Shown: piece after piece, positions 14,658-22,325 of the stretch
Numbering within the stretch: position 1 is the first letter of the stretch
How the letters are laid out: each line of letters starts with the position of its first letter
From: an uncultured Clostridia bacterium
Lineage (GTDB): Bacteria; Bacillota; Clostridia; Oscillospirales; Acutalibacteraceae
Direction: 5' to 3'
NCBI GenBank assembly: GCA_944384705.1
Contig: CALWUI010000023.1
Location: 1-34,479, forward strand
DNA: 34,479 nt
The notes under the pieces: generated by a model
The model's input: only the letters and a program-made list of their open reading frames with translations
What the model was told of the DNA's origin: nothing
Databases searched by the model: none
Position numbers and translations under genes: made by a program

Positions 14658-15947
14658 TTAAAAATCTTCACAAAACGACATTAATATCGGACGAATTTGA
14701 GATGCCAGGTATAAAGACCCAAAAACTACTATAGCAGAATTTTCGTCTAATTGTTTGATAGCAAAATTTGCCGCATCTGCTAAATTATCTGCGACAGTGC
14801 AGGTTTTATTTAAATTCTTAATTAGTTTGCATAACTCTAAATTGTCCATAGCTCTATAATTTTCTGTCTGGACGGCAACAAAATCTGATACTAAAGGAGC
14901 TACAATACTTAATACTTTAGATACTTCTTTATCTTTTAGCATACCAACTATTGCAATTATACGTTTCTGCGATAGATATAACTTAATAGAGTTGGCAAGA
15001 GTTGTAGCTCCATCCATATTATGAGAGCCATCTAATATAATTAAAGGATTTTGAGAAATAATCTCAAATCTAGCAGGAATTTTCGCATCTGCTAAGCCTT
15101 TTTTTACATGTTCTTTTGATATTTTAAAACCAATATTTTTTAGGAAATTTATTACAGATATAGCTGTAATAGCATTATAAACTTGATGCTTACCTAATAG
15201 TGTAATCTCAAAAGTTTCTCCCATATAATCAAAACTTGTTCCAGATAAGTTTGTCTTTATACTCGAGAGTTCATTTAAACATGGAACAATTATTTTATTT
15301 TTTAGTTCTTTAGCAACACTTTTTATTGAAAATAGAGCCTTGTTATTTTGTCTTGGATATAAAACCAAGGTCCCATTCGACTTTATAATTCCGGCTTTTT
15401 CTTTCGCAATCTTCTCTATCGTTTCGCCTAAAATATTCATATGGTCATAAGAAATTGAAGTAATTACTGAGACTAGCGCGCTATCTATAACATTAGTTGC
15501 ATCGAGTCTACCTCCTAGGCCTACTTCTAAAACTATAATATCACATTCTTTTTTGGCAAACCACAAAAATGCTATAGCTGTAATTAGTTCAAACTCTGTT
15601 AAATTCCTTCCATTTTTTGTCATTTTTTTTACAAAAGGCATGATATACTCTACTATGTTCACAAAATCATTTTTAGAAATCATATTGCCGTCTATTTTAA
15701 ATCTTTCTCGAAAATCTAAAATAAAAGGAGATGTAAACAATCCAGTTTTTAATCCAGAAAGTGTTAAAATAGATGATAAAAATGTACATATGGAACCTTT
15801 TCCATTTGTACCGGCAACGTGAATAAATTTCAATTTTTTTTGTGGGTTTCCTATCATTTCGAGTAATAGCTTAATGCGTTCTAGCCCAGGGTTAATTCCG
15901 AACTGCAAAAAAGAATCAACATAATTAAGTGCTTGCTCGTAAGTCAA
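14658..15947 (-). CDS. folC: folylpolyglutamate synthase / dihydrofolate synthase
   Basis: FolC attaches glutamate residues to folates (and may make dihydrofolate from dihydropteroate). I place the start at TTG 15947, giving 429 residues, because AGGTG lies 6-9 nt upstream and the protein then begins with the family-like LTYEQALNYVDSFLQFG; the frame is open to 16085 but those 46 extra residues look non-coding. Motifs seen are P-loop HVAGTNGKGS, the SPFILDFRERF loop, LEVGLGGRLDATNVI, SYDHMNILGETIEKIA and ILDGSHN. It reads from the divergent gap shared with trpS and ends before the multi-hairpin element. Confidence 0.92.
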   Translation of the reverse strand: MTYEQALNYVDSFLQFGINPGLERIKLLLEMIGNPQKKLKFIHVAGTNGKGSICTFLSSILTLSGLKTGLFTSPFILDFRERFKIDGNMISKNDFVNIVEYIMPFVKKMTKNGRNLTEFELITAIAFLWFAKKECDIIVLEVGLGGRLDATNVIDSALVSVITSISYDHMNILGETIEKIAKEKAGIIKSNGTLVLYPRQNNKALFSIKSVAKELKNKIIVPCLNELSSIKTNLSGTSFDYMGETFEITLLGKHQVYNAITAISVINFLKNIGFKISKEHVKKGLADAKIPARFEIISQNPLIILDGSHNMDGATTLANSIKLYLSQKRIIAIVGMLKDKEVSKVLSIVAPLVSDFVAVQTENYRAMDNLELCKLIKNLNKTCTVADNLADAANFAIKQLDENSAIVVFGSLYLASQIRPILMSFCEDF

Positions 15948-16358
15948 ATTTATCACCTGAATAAAGTTTTTGTTTAAAGGATATATTATAATATTTACAT
16001 TGTAAAGGTTTAATAAAGAATTTTTATAGAATAAGCTAAAACTTTTGGCTAAATTTTTGATGCAAAAAACTTGTAAAATTTGCAAAAAAATGGTATTCTA
16101 AATGATAAGATGTATTTTTAGACAAAGCAATATGCATGATTAATTACTTCTTGTTTTGTGGTTTATATTCACTAAAAATGTATTTAATTTTGAAAACAGA
16201 TATAATTAAATTTAATAAATATTCTATTTTATGTTTTTTATTTATTGAAATTGTGAATATACATTTAATTCTTTACAACGTTTTACTTCTTAACAAATTT
16301 ATAGCATATAATTATGATTATTCTACTCTTTTATATGTTAATAAAAAGGGGGAATTTT
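15948..16358. other. divergent folC-trpS intergenic region
   Basis: About 410 bp, strongly AT-rich. For trpS a weak promoter is possible at 16071-16099 (TTGTAA, 17 bp, TATTCT), leaving a leader of about 250 nt. A minus-strand TATAAT (15990-15985) may serve folC. I looked for a T-box in the trpS leader and did not find the conserved tRNA-acceptor-binding sequence or a terminator stem. An 88-codon plus-strand frame (16136-16402) overlaps the trpS start, has no ribosome site and looks like AT-rich chance. Confidence 0.45.
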
Positions 16359-17354
16359 ATGAGCTCATCTGCCAAAACTGTTTTCAGTGCTATTCAACCT
16401 AGCGGCACCATTACCATTGGTAATTATTTTGGTGCAATAAAAAATTGGGTCGATCTTCAAAATAAGCACAATTGTATATTTGCGCTTGCAGATCTGCATA
16501 CGATAACTGTGATGCAGGACCCTGTAAAATTGAAAAGAAATACTTTAGAGGCTTATGCTTTATTATTAGCATGTGGAATTAATGTTGAAAAAAGCTTATT
16601 TTTTATTCAAAGCCATGTAAATACTCATGCCCAGTTATCTTGGATACTCGACTGTTATACTCAATTCGGCGAACTTTCTAGAATGACTCAGTTCAAAGAT
16701 AAATCTAAAAAACATGTGGACAATATAAATTGTGGATTATTTTCATATCCGGTTTTGATGGTGGCGGATATATTGTTGTATCAGGCTGATATGGTTCCTA
16801 TTGGGCTTGATCAGAAACAGCATCTTGAGCTCACTCGAACTGTAGCGGAACGGTTCAACTTTTTGTATGGGACTACTTTTAAGGTTCCTGGGGCTTATAT
16901 ACCTAAAAACGGTGCTAGAATAATGTCTTTGCAGGATCCTAGTAAAAAAATGTCAAAATCTGATGAAAACTTGAATTCTTGGGTCGCTATTTTGGATTCT
17001 CCCGATGATGTTATTAAAAAATTTAAACGCGCTGTAACTGATTCAGAGTCTTGTATTCGTTATGATGAAAGTAAGCCTGGGATAAGTAATTTGATGACAA
17101 TTTATTCTTGTGCTACAGAAAAAAGTTTTGACGAAATTGAAAAAGAATTTGACGGTGTTGGATATGGAACTTTTAAAGAAGCTGTTGGAGAGTGTCTTTC
17201 GGAGCGATTGGCTTCTGTTCAACGTAAATTTTCTGAGTTTATTAAAGATGAAACTTATCTTGAAAAATGTTATAAGGAAAGCGCAGAAAAAGCTCTTTGT
17301 ATATCTGATAAAACTTTGAAAAATGTGATGAAAAAAATCGGTTTTATTCAATAG
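16359..17354 (+). CDS. trpS: tryptophanyl-tRNA synthetase
   Basis: Charges tRNA-Trp. A class I synthetase of 331 residues, the usual bacterial length. The ATG at 16359 is chosen because AGGGGG is 6 nt upstream; the frame is open further upstream. The HIGH-type motif is TIGN in PSGTITIGNYFGA (residues 14-26), and the KMSKS loop is intact at 197-201. Other family segments are ALADLHTIT, MVADILLYQADMVPIGLDQKQHLELTR and FKRAVTDSE. An intrinsic terminator follows at 17387. Confidence 0.97.
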   Translation: MSSSAKTVFSAIQPSGTITIGNYFGAIKNWVDLQNKHNCIFALADLHTITVMQDPVKLKRNTLEAYALLLACGINVEKSLFFIQSHVNTHAQLSWILDCYTQFGELSRMTQFKDKSKKHVDNINCGLFSYPVLMVADILLYQADMVPIGLDQKQHLELTRTVAERFNFLYGTTFKVPGAYIPKNGARIMSLQDPSKKMSKSDENLNSWVAILDSPDDVIKKFKRAVTDSESCIRYDESKPGISNLMTIYSCATEKSFDEIEKEFDGVGYGTFKEAVGECLSERLASVQRKFSEFIKDETYLEKCYKESAEKALCISDKTLKNVMKKIGFIQ

Positions 17355-17386
17355 TTTTTGCTTTTATTAAGTACAATTAAAATATT

Positions 17387-17415
17387 ATCCCTTCAAATAG
17401 TTGAAGGGATTTTTC
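17387..17415 (+). terminator. intrinsic terminator of trpS
   Basis: ATCCCTTCAA (17387-17396) and TTGAAGGGAT (17401-17410) form a 10-bp perfect stem with a 4-nt loop, followed by T5. It also lies directly beyond the stop of the minus-strand gene at 17415-17609, which may share it. Confidence 0.9.
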
Positions 17416-17609
17416 TATAAAAAAGAAGTGAACTTATTCGAATAGTCTTGCATGTCCTGATTTGACTGGATTGTATGTGTATAATTTATAATCTCTTGTT
17501 GTTCATCTGGCGACAATGTTCCAAAATAATCAATAGCATCGCTTGCTTGAGCCATTGCTGCGTATAAACTAACTGGTATGTTTGAAATATTATTGTTGTT
17601 ATTGACCAT
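17415..17609 (-). CDS. small hypothetical protein
   Basis: 64 residues from the ATG at 17609, with AGGTG about 7 nt upstream; the frame also contains a TTG at 17624 that would lie across the ribosome site. The sequence starts MVNNNNNISNIP and continues with a soluble, acidic, probably helical region (SLYAAMAQASDAIDYFGTLS, then PDEQQEIINYTHTIQSNQDM). It resembles the pattern of small clostridial proteins with a YF-x-LSPEEQ-like helix, but I cannot name a family. It lies 55 bp downstream of the amidase-like gene and may share its transcript. Confidence 0.65.
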   Translation of the reverse strand: MVNNNNNISNIPVSLYAAMAQASDAIDYFGTLSPDEQQEIINYTHTIQSNQDMQDYSNKFTSFL

Positions 17610-17664
17610 AAAAATCACCTCCATTACGGATTAGTTTTTACGGTCAGCTTTCTATTATTCTTAA

Positions 17665-18156
17665 TTAAAAAGATTTTTTAGCTCCTACAATATGGATGAA
17701 CCTTATTTTATCGAAATTGTAACTATTTAATGGCCTCATGTACGAATCTATACTGTGAGCACTAACTAATATACCATATTTAGTAACTTTATTTATAATT
17801 AAGCTATGATAAAATTCTTTATTCTCATTACCGAGTTGTATAATGTCTCCAGGCAAAACATGCTCTATATCTGTTTCTGTTCCAAAAGGACCTTCGCTTT
17901 TATTGTTTATTAAAAAATTAAATAAAAATTCTACCCCGCTCCAAGACGGAGACCTATCGTAGCCATTTTTATAATACCAACCATATATCGGAGTATAATT
18001 CATGACTCTACAGCCAGCATATATACACTGAGATACATAATTTGTGCAATCTCCACCAATGTCTTCAAAGTCTAAATAATGCGGATTCCTTTTAAATGCC
18101 CATTTTCTTGCATATTTTAACACTTCTTTTCTATTATACTTAACATACTTTAACAT
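17665..18156 (-). CDS. Amidase_6-like cysteine peptidase domain protein
   Basis: A 163-residue protein resembling the putative amidase domain (Amidase_6 type). It has YNRKEVLKYARKWAFKRNP at the start, then FEDIGGDCTNYVSQCIYAGC with the likely catalytic Cys37, GDIIQLGN, and FYHSLIINKV with the likely catalytic His117, followed by VSAHSIDSYMRPL. In other clostridia this domain is usually the C-terminal part of a longer exported protein; here it stands alone with no signal peptide or membrane segment, so it should act in the cytoplasm or forespore unless exported some other way. The ribosome site is weak. A sporulation-linked wall role is possible but not shown. Confidence 0.75.
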   Translation of the reverse strand: MLKYVKYNRKEVLKYARKWAFKRNPHYLDFEDIGGDCTNYVSQCIYAGCRVMNYTPIYGWYYKNGYDRSPSWSGVEFLFNFLINNKSEGPFGTETDIEHVLPGDIIQLGNENKEFYHSLIINKVTKYGILVSAHSIDSYMRPLNSYNFDKIRFIHIVGAKKSF

Positions 18157-18249
18157 ATAACCAACGCCTTTACGTCTTTTTATATTATATGAGAAATTTT
18201 ATTATCGTGTTTAATTTGAAAAAATCGACGTAATCGTTGTTTTTTATTC

Positions 18250-18278
18250 TTGACTTATTTTTTGAAAATTGATATACT
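18250..18278 (+). promoter_or_regulatory. promoter of rpsF-ssb-rpsR
   Basis: TTGACT (18250-18255) and TATACT (18273-18278) are separated by 17 bp. The leader to the rpsF start is about 80 nt. Confidence 0.75.
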
Positions 18279-18317
18279 TAACCTGTAATTATCATTTGTT
18301 TTGATATTATATCCTTA

Positions 18318-18335
18318 CCCCAATTTAAGTTGGGG
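18318..18335 (+). promoter_or_regulatory. leader hairpin upstream of rpsF
   Basis: CCCCAA (18318-18323) and TTGGGG (18330-18335) form a small stem just before the ribosome site AAGGAGGTG. In many bacteria the S6:S18 complex represses this operon through a leader structure. This hairpin is in the right place, but the known binding motif was not confirmed. Confidence 0.4.
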
Positions 18336-18363
18336 GCTAATGTCCAGAAGGAGGTGCAAATAT

Positions 18364-18660
18364 ATGCAAAATGTGAAAAACGCCTACGAGTCTGTCGTTA
18401 TTTTTTCTTTAAAAAACGGTGAGGATGCTATTTCTGATTTGGTTCAAAAGTTTAAAGATTTAATTGAAAAAAACGCTGTTCTTGATAGTTGCGACGAATG
18501 GGGCAAAAAGAATCTTGCCTACATGATTAACAAAGAAACTGAAGGTTATTATGTTCTTTTTAACTTCATTTGTGACCCAGAATTTCCTGCTGAGTTAGAT
18601 CGGGTTTATAAAATTACCGATGGAATTCTTCGTTCTTTAATAGTTAGAAAGGAAAATTAA
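18364..18660 (+). CDS. rpsF: 30S ribosomal protein bS6
   Basis: A 98-residue ribosomal protein of the 30S platform that binds with bS18. The ATG at 18364 follows AAGGAGGTG by 7 nt; an upstream in-frame extension to 18301 is ruled out by this and by length. Family features include YESVVIFSLKNGEDAISDLVQKF, DSCDEWGKKNLAYMINKETEGYYVLFNF and the C-terminal DGILRSLIVRKE. It is first in the rpsF-ssb-rpsR operon, 14 bp before ssb. Confidence 0.95.
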   Translation: MQNVKNAYESVVIFSLKNGEDAISDLVQKFKDLIEKNAVLDSCDEWGKKNLAYMINKETEGYYVLFNFICDPEFPAELDRVYKITDGILRSLIVRKEN

Positions 18661-18674
18661 GGAGAATATATTCA

Positions 18675-19130
18675 ATGCTCAATAATGTTGTTTTAATGGG
18701 AAGATTAACTGCTGATCCGGAACTTCGGCATACCCCAAACGGTGTTGCTGTTACTAGTTTTACGTTGGCCGTTAATCGTTCATATGCAAAAGCTGGGACT
18801 GAACGTGCAACCGATTTTATCGATATTGTTGCTTGGAGAAATACCGCTGAGTTTGTCTCTAAGTACTTTACAAAAGGTCTACTAGTTGCTGTTGAAGGTT
18901 CTATTCAAACGAGAACTTATCAAGATAAAAACGGTAACAACAGAAAGGCGTTTGAAGTCGTTGCAAATAATGTTCACTTTGCCGAGGGTAAACGCGATTC
19001 TAACTCTCATGAAAACTTTGATGGAAGTAATTCGCAGTCTCAAATGCCAGGTGATGTTGCTCCCTCTTTTGAAAATGGAAGCGACGACGATTTTAAAGAG
19101 ATTCCTGCAGATGATGATTTGCCTTTTTAA
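18675..19130 (+). CDS. ssb: single-stranded DNA-binding protein
   Basis: A 151-residue SSB. The OB-fold part (about 1-105) has MLNNVVLMGRLTADPELRHT, the FIDIVAWRNTAEFVSKYFTKG strand-helix segment, and GSIQTRTYQDKNGNNRKAFEVV. A low-complexity linker follows, and the acidic tip DDDLPF, which recruits partner proteins, is intact. It lies between rpsF and rpsR as in most Firmicutes. Confidence 0.96.
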   Translation: MLNNVVLMGRLTADPELRHTPNGVAVTSFTLAVNRSYAKAGTERATDFIDIVAWRNTAEFVSKYFTKGLLVAVEGSIQTRTYQDKNGNNRKAFEVVANNVHFAEGKRDSNSHENFDGSNSQSQMPGDVAPSFENGSDDDFKEIPADDDLPF

Positions 19131-19175
19131 TCTTTAATTTATTTTTTATTTTTATAAAAGGGAGGTTATAATTTT

Positions 19176-19430
19176 ATGCCTGATAAACCAGAAAGAGAAA
19201 ATCGCCGGATGGGTGCTCGCAAAAGCAAAAAAAAAGTCTGCGTTTTTTGTGCAGACAAGGTTGAAAATATAGATTATAAAGATGCTTCGAAATTACGTAG
19301 ATTTATTTCGGAACGTGCTAAAATTTTACCACGAAGAGTTACTGGCACTTGCGCATCTCATCAGCGCAGTTTAACTCAAGCTATAAAACGTGCTCGGCAT
19401 CTGGCACTGTTACCTTTCAGTAACGATTAA
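19176..19430 (+). CDS. rpsR: 30S ribosomal protein bS18
   Basis: 84 residues. The conserved core [20 protein letters not shown] is followed by [20 protein letters not shown] and [21 protein letters not shown]. The two Cys of CVFC plus the later Cys correspond to the zinc-binding type of bS18. GGGAGG precedes the ATG. It is the last gene of the operon, closed by the terminator at 19437. Confidence 0.96.
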   Translation: MPDKPERENRRMGARKSKKKVCVFCADKVENIDYKDASKLRRFISERAKILPRRVTGTCASHQRSLTQAIKRARHLALLPFSND

Positions 19431-19436
19431 TCTTTA

Positions 19437-19471
19437 GCGGCAACTATAAATAAATTAGTTGTCGCATTTTT
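19437..19471 (+). terminator. intrinsic terminator of rpsF-ssb-rpsR
   Basis: GCGGCAACTA (19437-19446) and TAGTTGTCGC (19456-19465) form a 10-bp stem with one G-T pair, followed by A and T5. The next gene starts 20 bp later, so some read-through to it is likely. Confidence 0.85.
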
Positions 19472-19490
19472 ATTATAAAAAGGTGTTAAA

Positions 19491-19994
19491 ATGAGAATAA
19501 ATTCTAATTTATACAAATTAAATGCAGTTGAACTGGCCCCGAGGCTTCTTGGAATGAAGCTCTGCCGTAAAGTTGGCGATAATATATTTAAACTTAGGAT
19601 AACTGAAACGGAAGCTTATTTTGGAGAAGATGATACCGCCTGCCACGCACATAAAGGCAAAACCGAACGAACTAAAATTTTGTATCAAATCGGAGGAGTT
19701 GCCTATATTTATTTATGTTACGGAATGCACAATATGCTAAACATTGTAACTGGAGAAGAAAACTTTCCTCAGGCTGTTTTAATTCGGGGAATTGAAGGCT
19801 TTGATGGACCAGGTAAATTGACTAAAGCTCTAAATATAAATAGGACATTAAATGGAGAGAATCTAGTTAAGTCTAATTTGTTATGGTTAGAAGATGATGG
19901 CCGCAAATTTAAATATAAGGCTACAAAAAGAATCGGTATAGATTATGCTACACCTGAATATAGAAATAAATTATGGAGGTTTATAAAAATATAA
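19491..19994 (+). CDS. 3-methyladenine DNA glycosylase (AAG/MPG family)
   Basis: Removes alkylated purines in base-excision repair. The 167 residues are short for the family (usually near 190-200), with the C-terminal part reduced. Recognisable motifs are LAPRLLGMKLCRK, the active-site strand RITETEAYFGEDDTACHAH with the general-base Glu, GVAYIYLCYGMHNMLNIV, AVLIRGIEG and GPGKLTKAL. It ends with RIGIDYATPEYRNKLWRFI. AAGGTG precedes the ATG. It follows the rpsR terminator closely and has no clear promoter of its own. Confidence 0.92.
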   Translation: MRINSNLYKLNAVELAPRLLGMKLCRKVGDNIFKLRITETEAYFGEDDTACHAHKGKTERTKILYQIGGVAYIYLCYGMHNMLNIVTGEENFPQAVLIRGIEGFDGPGKLTKALNINRTLNGENLVKSNLLWLEDDGRKFKYKATKRIGIDYATPEYRNKLWRFIKI

Positions 19995-19995
19995 A

Positions 19996-20037
19996 GTGAG
20001 CTTATGTTAAACACAAAGTCTCATTTTATTTTTTTGT
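19996..20037. terminator. terminator-like hairpin between convergent genes
   Basis: TGAGCTT and AAGTCTCA pair with one bulged T around a 12-nt loop, followed on the plus strand by TTTTATTTTTTT. It separates the glycosylase gene from the end of truB and may serve both. Confidence 0.5.
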
Positions 20038-20937
20038 TCAAACTTTTATCAAGCAAGCGACTGATATTTCATTTTTAATAGAATTAACTCTACCGAGGCC
20101 GATAAACTCAGTTTTATTATAAATTCTAACCAATTCATCATTATTTAGGTCCTTTTCGGTAAAAATTCTTTCTAAGCTCAAAGAACCGCCATTTTTAAAT
20201 CGTTTACTTTGTTGAGCCGTAATCCGAACTTTTACAAGGTTTTCAAAAACAGAGTCACAGCTTAAAACATGTTCTTTTAATAAACCATTTGAGGCAAGAT
20301 TTCTTAATTCGTCAAGTGTTATACTATTTTCTATATAAAAATTAAATGATTTTGTCCTTTCTAGTTCCGTCAAAACAGCACCACAGCCAAGGGAATCTCC
20401 AATATCACTACACAAAGTCCGTATATAAGTTCCTTTAGAACATTTCACTAATAATGCGCCACACTGCAGATTTTCATCAAATTTAATTAATTTTAGTTCA
20501 CTTATCGTAACTTTTCTTGGTTTGCGTTCAATATTTATTCCTTTTCTAGCTAGGCTATATAGTCTGATGCCATCCTTTTTTACCGCCGAGTACATCGGTG
20601 GAATTTGCATGATTTCTCCTTTAAATTTTTGCAAAACCTTTTCTATTTCGCCTTTTTTTATATCAGATTTAACAAAATTAATTATTTTACCAGTAATATC
20701 AAGGGTGTCTGAAGTTATCCCCAGTTTAAAAGAAGCCACATATTCTTTATCTTTATCGGTCATAAATTGTTGCAATTTTGTTGCTCGACCAATTAAAATA
20801 GGCAATACTCCTGTAGCCATAGGGTCTAGAGTACCAGTATGCCCTACTTTTTTTTCGTTCAAAAGTTTTCTTACAACTGCAACCACATCAAATGAGGTAT
20901 AATTTTTGGGTTTATTTATGATTATAATGCCATCCAT
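20038..20937 (-). CDS. truB: tRNA pseudouridine55 synthase
   Basis: Makes pseudouridine 55 in the T loop of tRNAs. The 299-residue protein begins MDGIIIINKPKNYTSFDVV. The catalytic Asp is Asp38 in VGHTGTLDPMATGVLPI, followed by TKLQQFM, FKGEIMQIPPMYSAVKKDG and CSKGTYIRTLCSDIG, with a C-terminal PUA-like region (about 220-299). It is the last gene of the rimP-nusA-infB operon, 4 bp after nrnA. Confidence 0.96.
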   Translation of the reverse strand: MDGIIIINKPKNYTSFDVVAVVRKLLNEKKVGHTGTLDPMATGVLPILIGRATKLQQFMTDKDKEYVASFKLGITSDTLDITGKIINFVKSDIKKGEIEKVLQKFKGEIMQIPPMYSAVKKDGIRLYSLARKGINIERKPRKVTISELKLIKFDENLQCGALLVKCSKGTYIRTLCSDIGDSLGCGAVLTELERTKSFNFYIENSITLDELRNLASNGLLKEHVLSCDSVFENLVKVRITAQQSKRFKNGGSLSLERIFTEKDLNNDELVRIYNKTEFIGLGRVNSIKNEISVACLIKV

Positions 20938-20941
20938 CTTA

Positions 20942-21889
20942 TTAGCCTACAAATCTTTTTATAATATTGACAAGCTTATTTTTTACTTCAAACAGTGTTC
21001 CATAGACTGTGCATCCAGCAGCACATCTGTGGCCACCTCCATTAAAATATGCACATATTTTAGAAGCATCAATTGATTCATCTGTTCTAACAGATACCTT
21101 AAATTCTCCAGGAACTACTTCTTTTATAAAAATTCCTATTAAAACTCCCTCTACTTGGCGAGGAATCGCAGAAAAACCATCAAAATCACTCTCACAAACA
21201 TTAAACTTATTAATTTCTTCATTTGTTAAACTTATAATTGCGCATTTATCATCGTAATAAAATTCCAGACTGTCAAGAGCTATTTTTTCTAGATTCAATT
21301 TAGTTTTACTTTTTGTATCGAACATAATTTTATCTATTTTAAAATTATCCACACCCAAATCAATCATGCTTGCTGCAATTCTGTGTGATTGTGCAGATGT
21401 ATTTGCATTTTTAAAACAGCCAGTGTCTGTAGATATTCCGGTATATATACAGTTAGCTATGTTCAAGTCTAGACTAACTTTAAGATTTTTTATTAATTCA
21501 TAAATTATTTCTGCCGTAGCTGCAGATTTACTGTCTATATACCAAAGTTTTGCAAATTTTTGATTCAAAAGATGATGGTCAATAGCAAGATCCACTTTAT
21601 CTTTATAGCAAATAAGATTATCACCCAAAAGCTGGGTTTCTGCTACATCCACACTGATTATATATTCCGGTTTAAAATTTTGAAGTTTTAAATTTTCATA
21701 CAAAAAACTATATTTTGCAGGAATTACATCGCTACATAAAACTTTAGCATTCTTATTCATTTTTTGCAAAGCAAAGCACAGTGCAAAAGCTGAGCCCAAA
21801 GTGTCGCCGTCCGGAGACTTATGAGTTAATATATAGAAATTGTCATTTTCTTTTAAAACTTTTGCTATATCCTTAAGTTCTATATGCAT
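20942..21889 (-). CDS. nrnA: DHH/DHHA1 phosphoesterase, NrnA-type nanoRNase / pAp phosphatase
   Basis: Degrades short RNA oligomers and 3'-phosphoadenosine-5'-phosphate. The 315-residue protein has the DHH domain (YILTHKSPDGDTLGSA; IISVDVAE; AIDHHLLNQ, the DHH triad) with manganese-binding Asp and His, and the DHHA1 domain ending GGGHRCAAGCTVYG, which binds the nucleic-acid substrate. The standard first metal motif is usually DADG-like and here reads PDGDTLGS. The ribosome site AAAGGA lies at the end of rbfA and the gap is 4 bp, so it is a true operon member. Confidence 0.92.
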   Translation of the reverse strand: MHIELKDIAKVLKENDNFYILTHKSPDGDTLGSAFALCFALQKMNKNAKVLCSDVIPAKYSFLYENLKLQNFKPEYIISVDVAETQLLGDNLICYKDKVDLAIDHHLLNQKFAKLWYIDSKSAATAEIIYELIKNLKVSLDLNIANCIYTGISTDTGCFKNANTSAQSHRIAASMIDLGVDNFKIDKIMFDTKSKTKLNLEKIALDSLEFYYDDKCAIISLTNEEINKFNVCESDFDGFSAIPRQVEGVLIGIFIKEVVPGEFKVSVRTDESIDASKICAYFNGGGHRCAAGCTVYGTLFEVKNKLVNIIKRFVG

Positions 21890-21893
21890 AAAA

Positions 21894-22241
21894 TTAATTT
21901 TCCTTTAAATCATTCAACTTTTTAAAAATATCAGCACCATGCTCAATAGAATCCGTTGCAATAAATATTGGCAAAGGAACGTGTCTTAAATTAAGTCTTT
22001 GTCCTAATTCATGCCGAATATATCCTCCTGCCGACTTTAGCCCCAAAACCGCTTCACTAGATTCTTTAAGCCCGTTAATAGAACTTATATAAACCTTGCA
22101 ATAAGATAAATCTCCACTAACTTCGACCTTTAAAATACTTATAAATTTTTTGGCAACTCTCGAATCTTTAACTTCTCTAAATATAGCAGTTAATTCTCTT
22201 TTTATATCCTCAGCGATTCGTTCTATTCTGTGGCCAGACAT
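21894..22241 (-). CDS. rbfA: 30S ribosome-binding factor A
   Basis: A KH-fold assembly factor for the 30S subunit. The ATG at 22241 has AAGGAGG 9 nt before it; a TTG two codons earlier is too close to that site. The 115 residues show GHRIERIAEDIKRELTAIFR, SILKVEVSGDLSYCKVYISS, GYIRHELGQRLNLRHVPLP and IFIATDSIEHGADIFKKLND, typical of RbfA in length and motif order. It is in the operon between infB and nrnA. Confidence 0.95.
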   Translation of the reverse strand: MSGHRIERIAEDIKRELTAIFREVKDSRVAKKFISILKVEVSGDLSYCKVYISSINGLKESSEAVLGLKSAGGYIRHELGQRLNLRHVPLPIFIATDSIEHGADIFKKLNDLKEN

Positions 22242-22325
22242 AAACAAGTTCCTCCTTTATTAAGAACTAGCAAACTTTTTTACTTTAATTAAGTTTACTT
22301 CTAAAGTTACAGCAGACGAATAAAT

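Noticed and set aside
14435..14671. Minus-strand 78-codon frame across the multi-hairpin element
   Set aside because: It reads through the palindromes, has no ribosome site, and its translation changes from hydrophobic to Arg/Pro-rich exactly at the element.
16100..16358. T-box riboswitch in the long trpS leader
   Set aside because: No GGTGG-type antiterminator sequence, no terminator stem and no specifier loop could be recognised; the region is simply AT-rich.
16136..16402. Plus-strand hydrophobic 88-codon frame before trpS
   Set aside because: It overlaps the trpS start, lacks a ribosome site, and its Leu/Ile/Tyr-rich content is what AT-rich DNA gives by chance.
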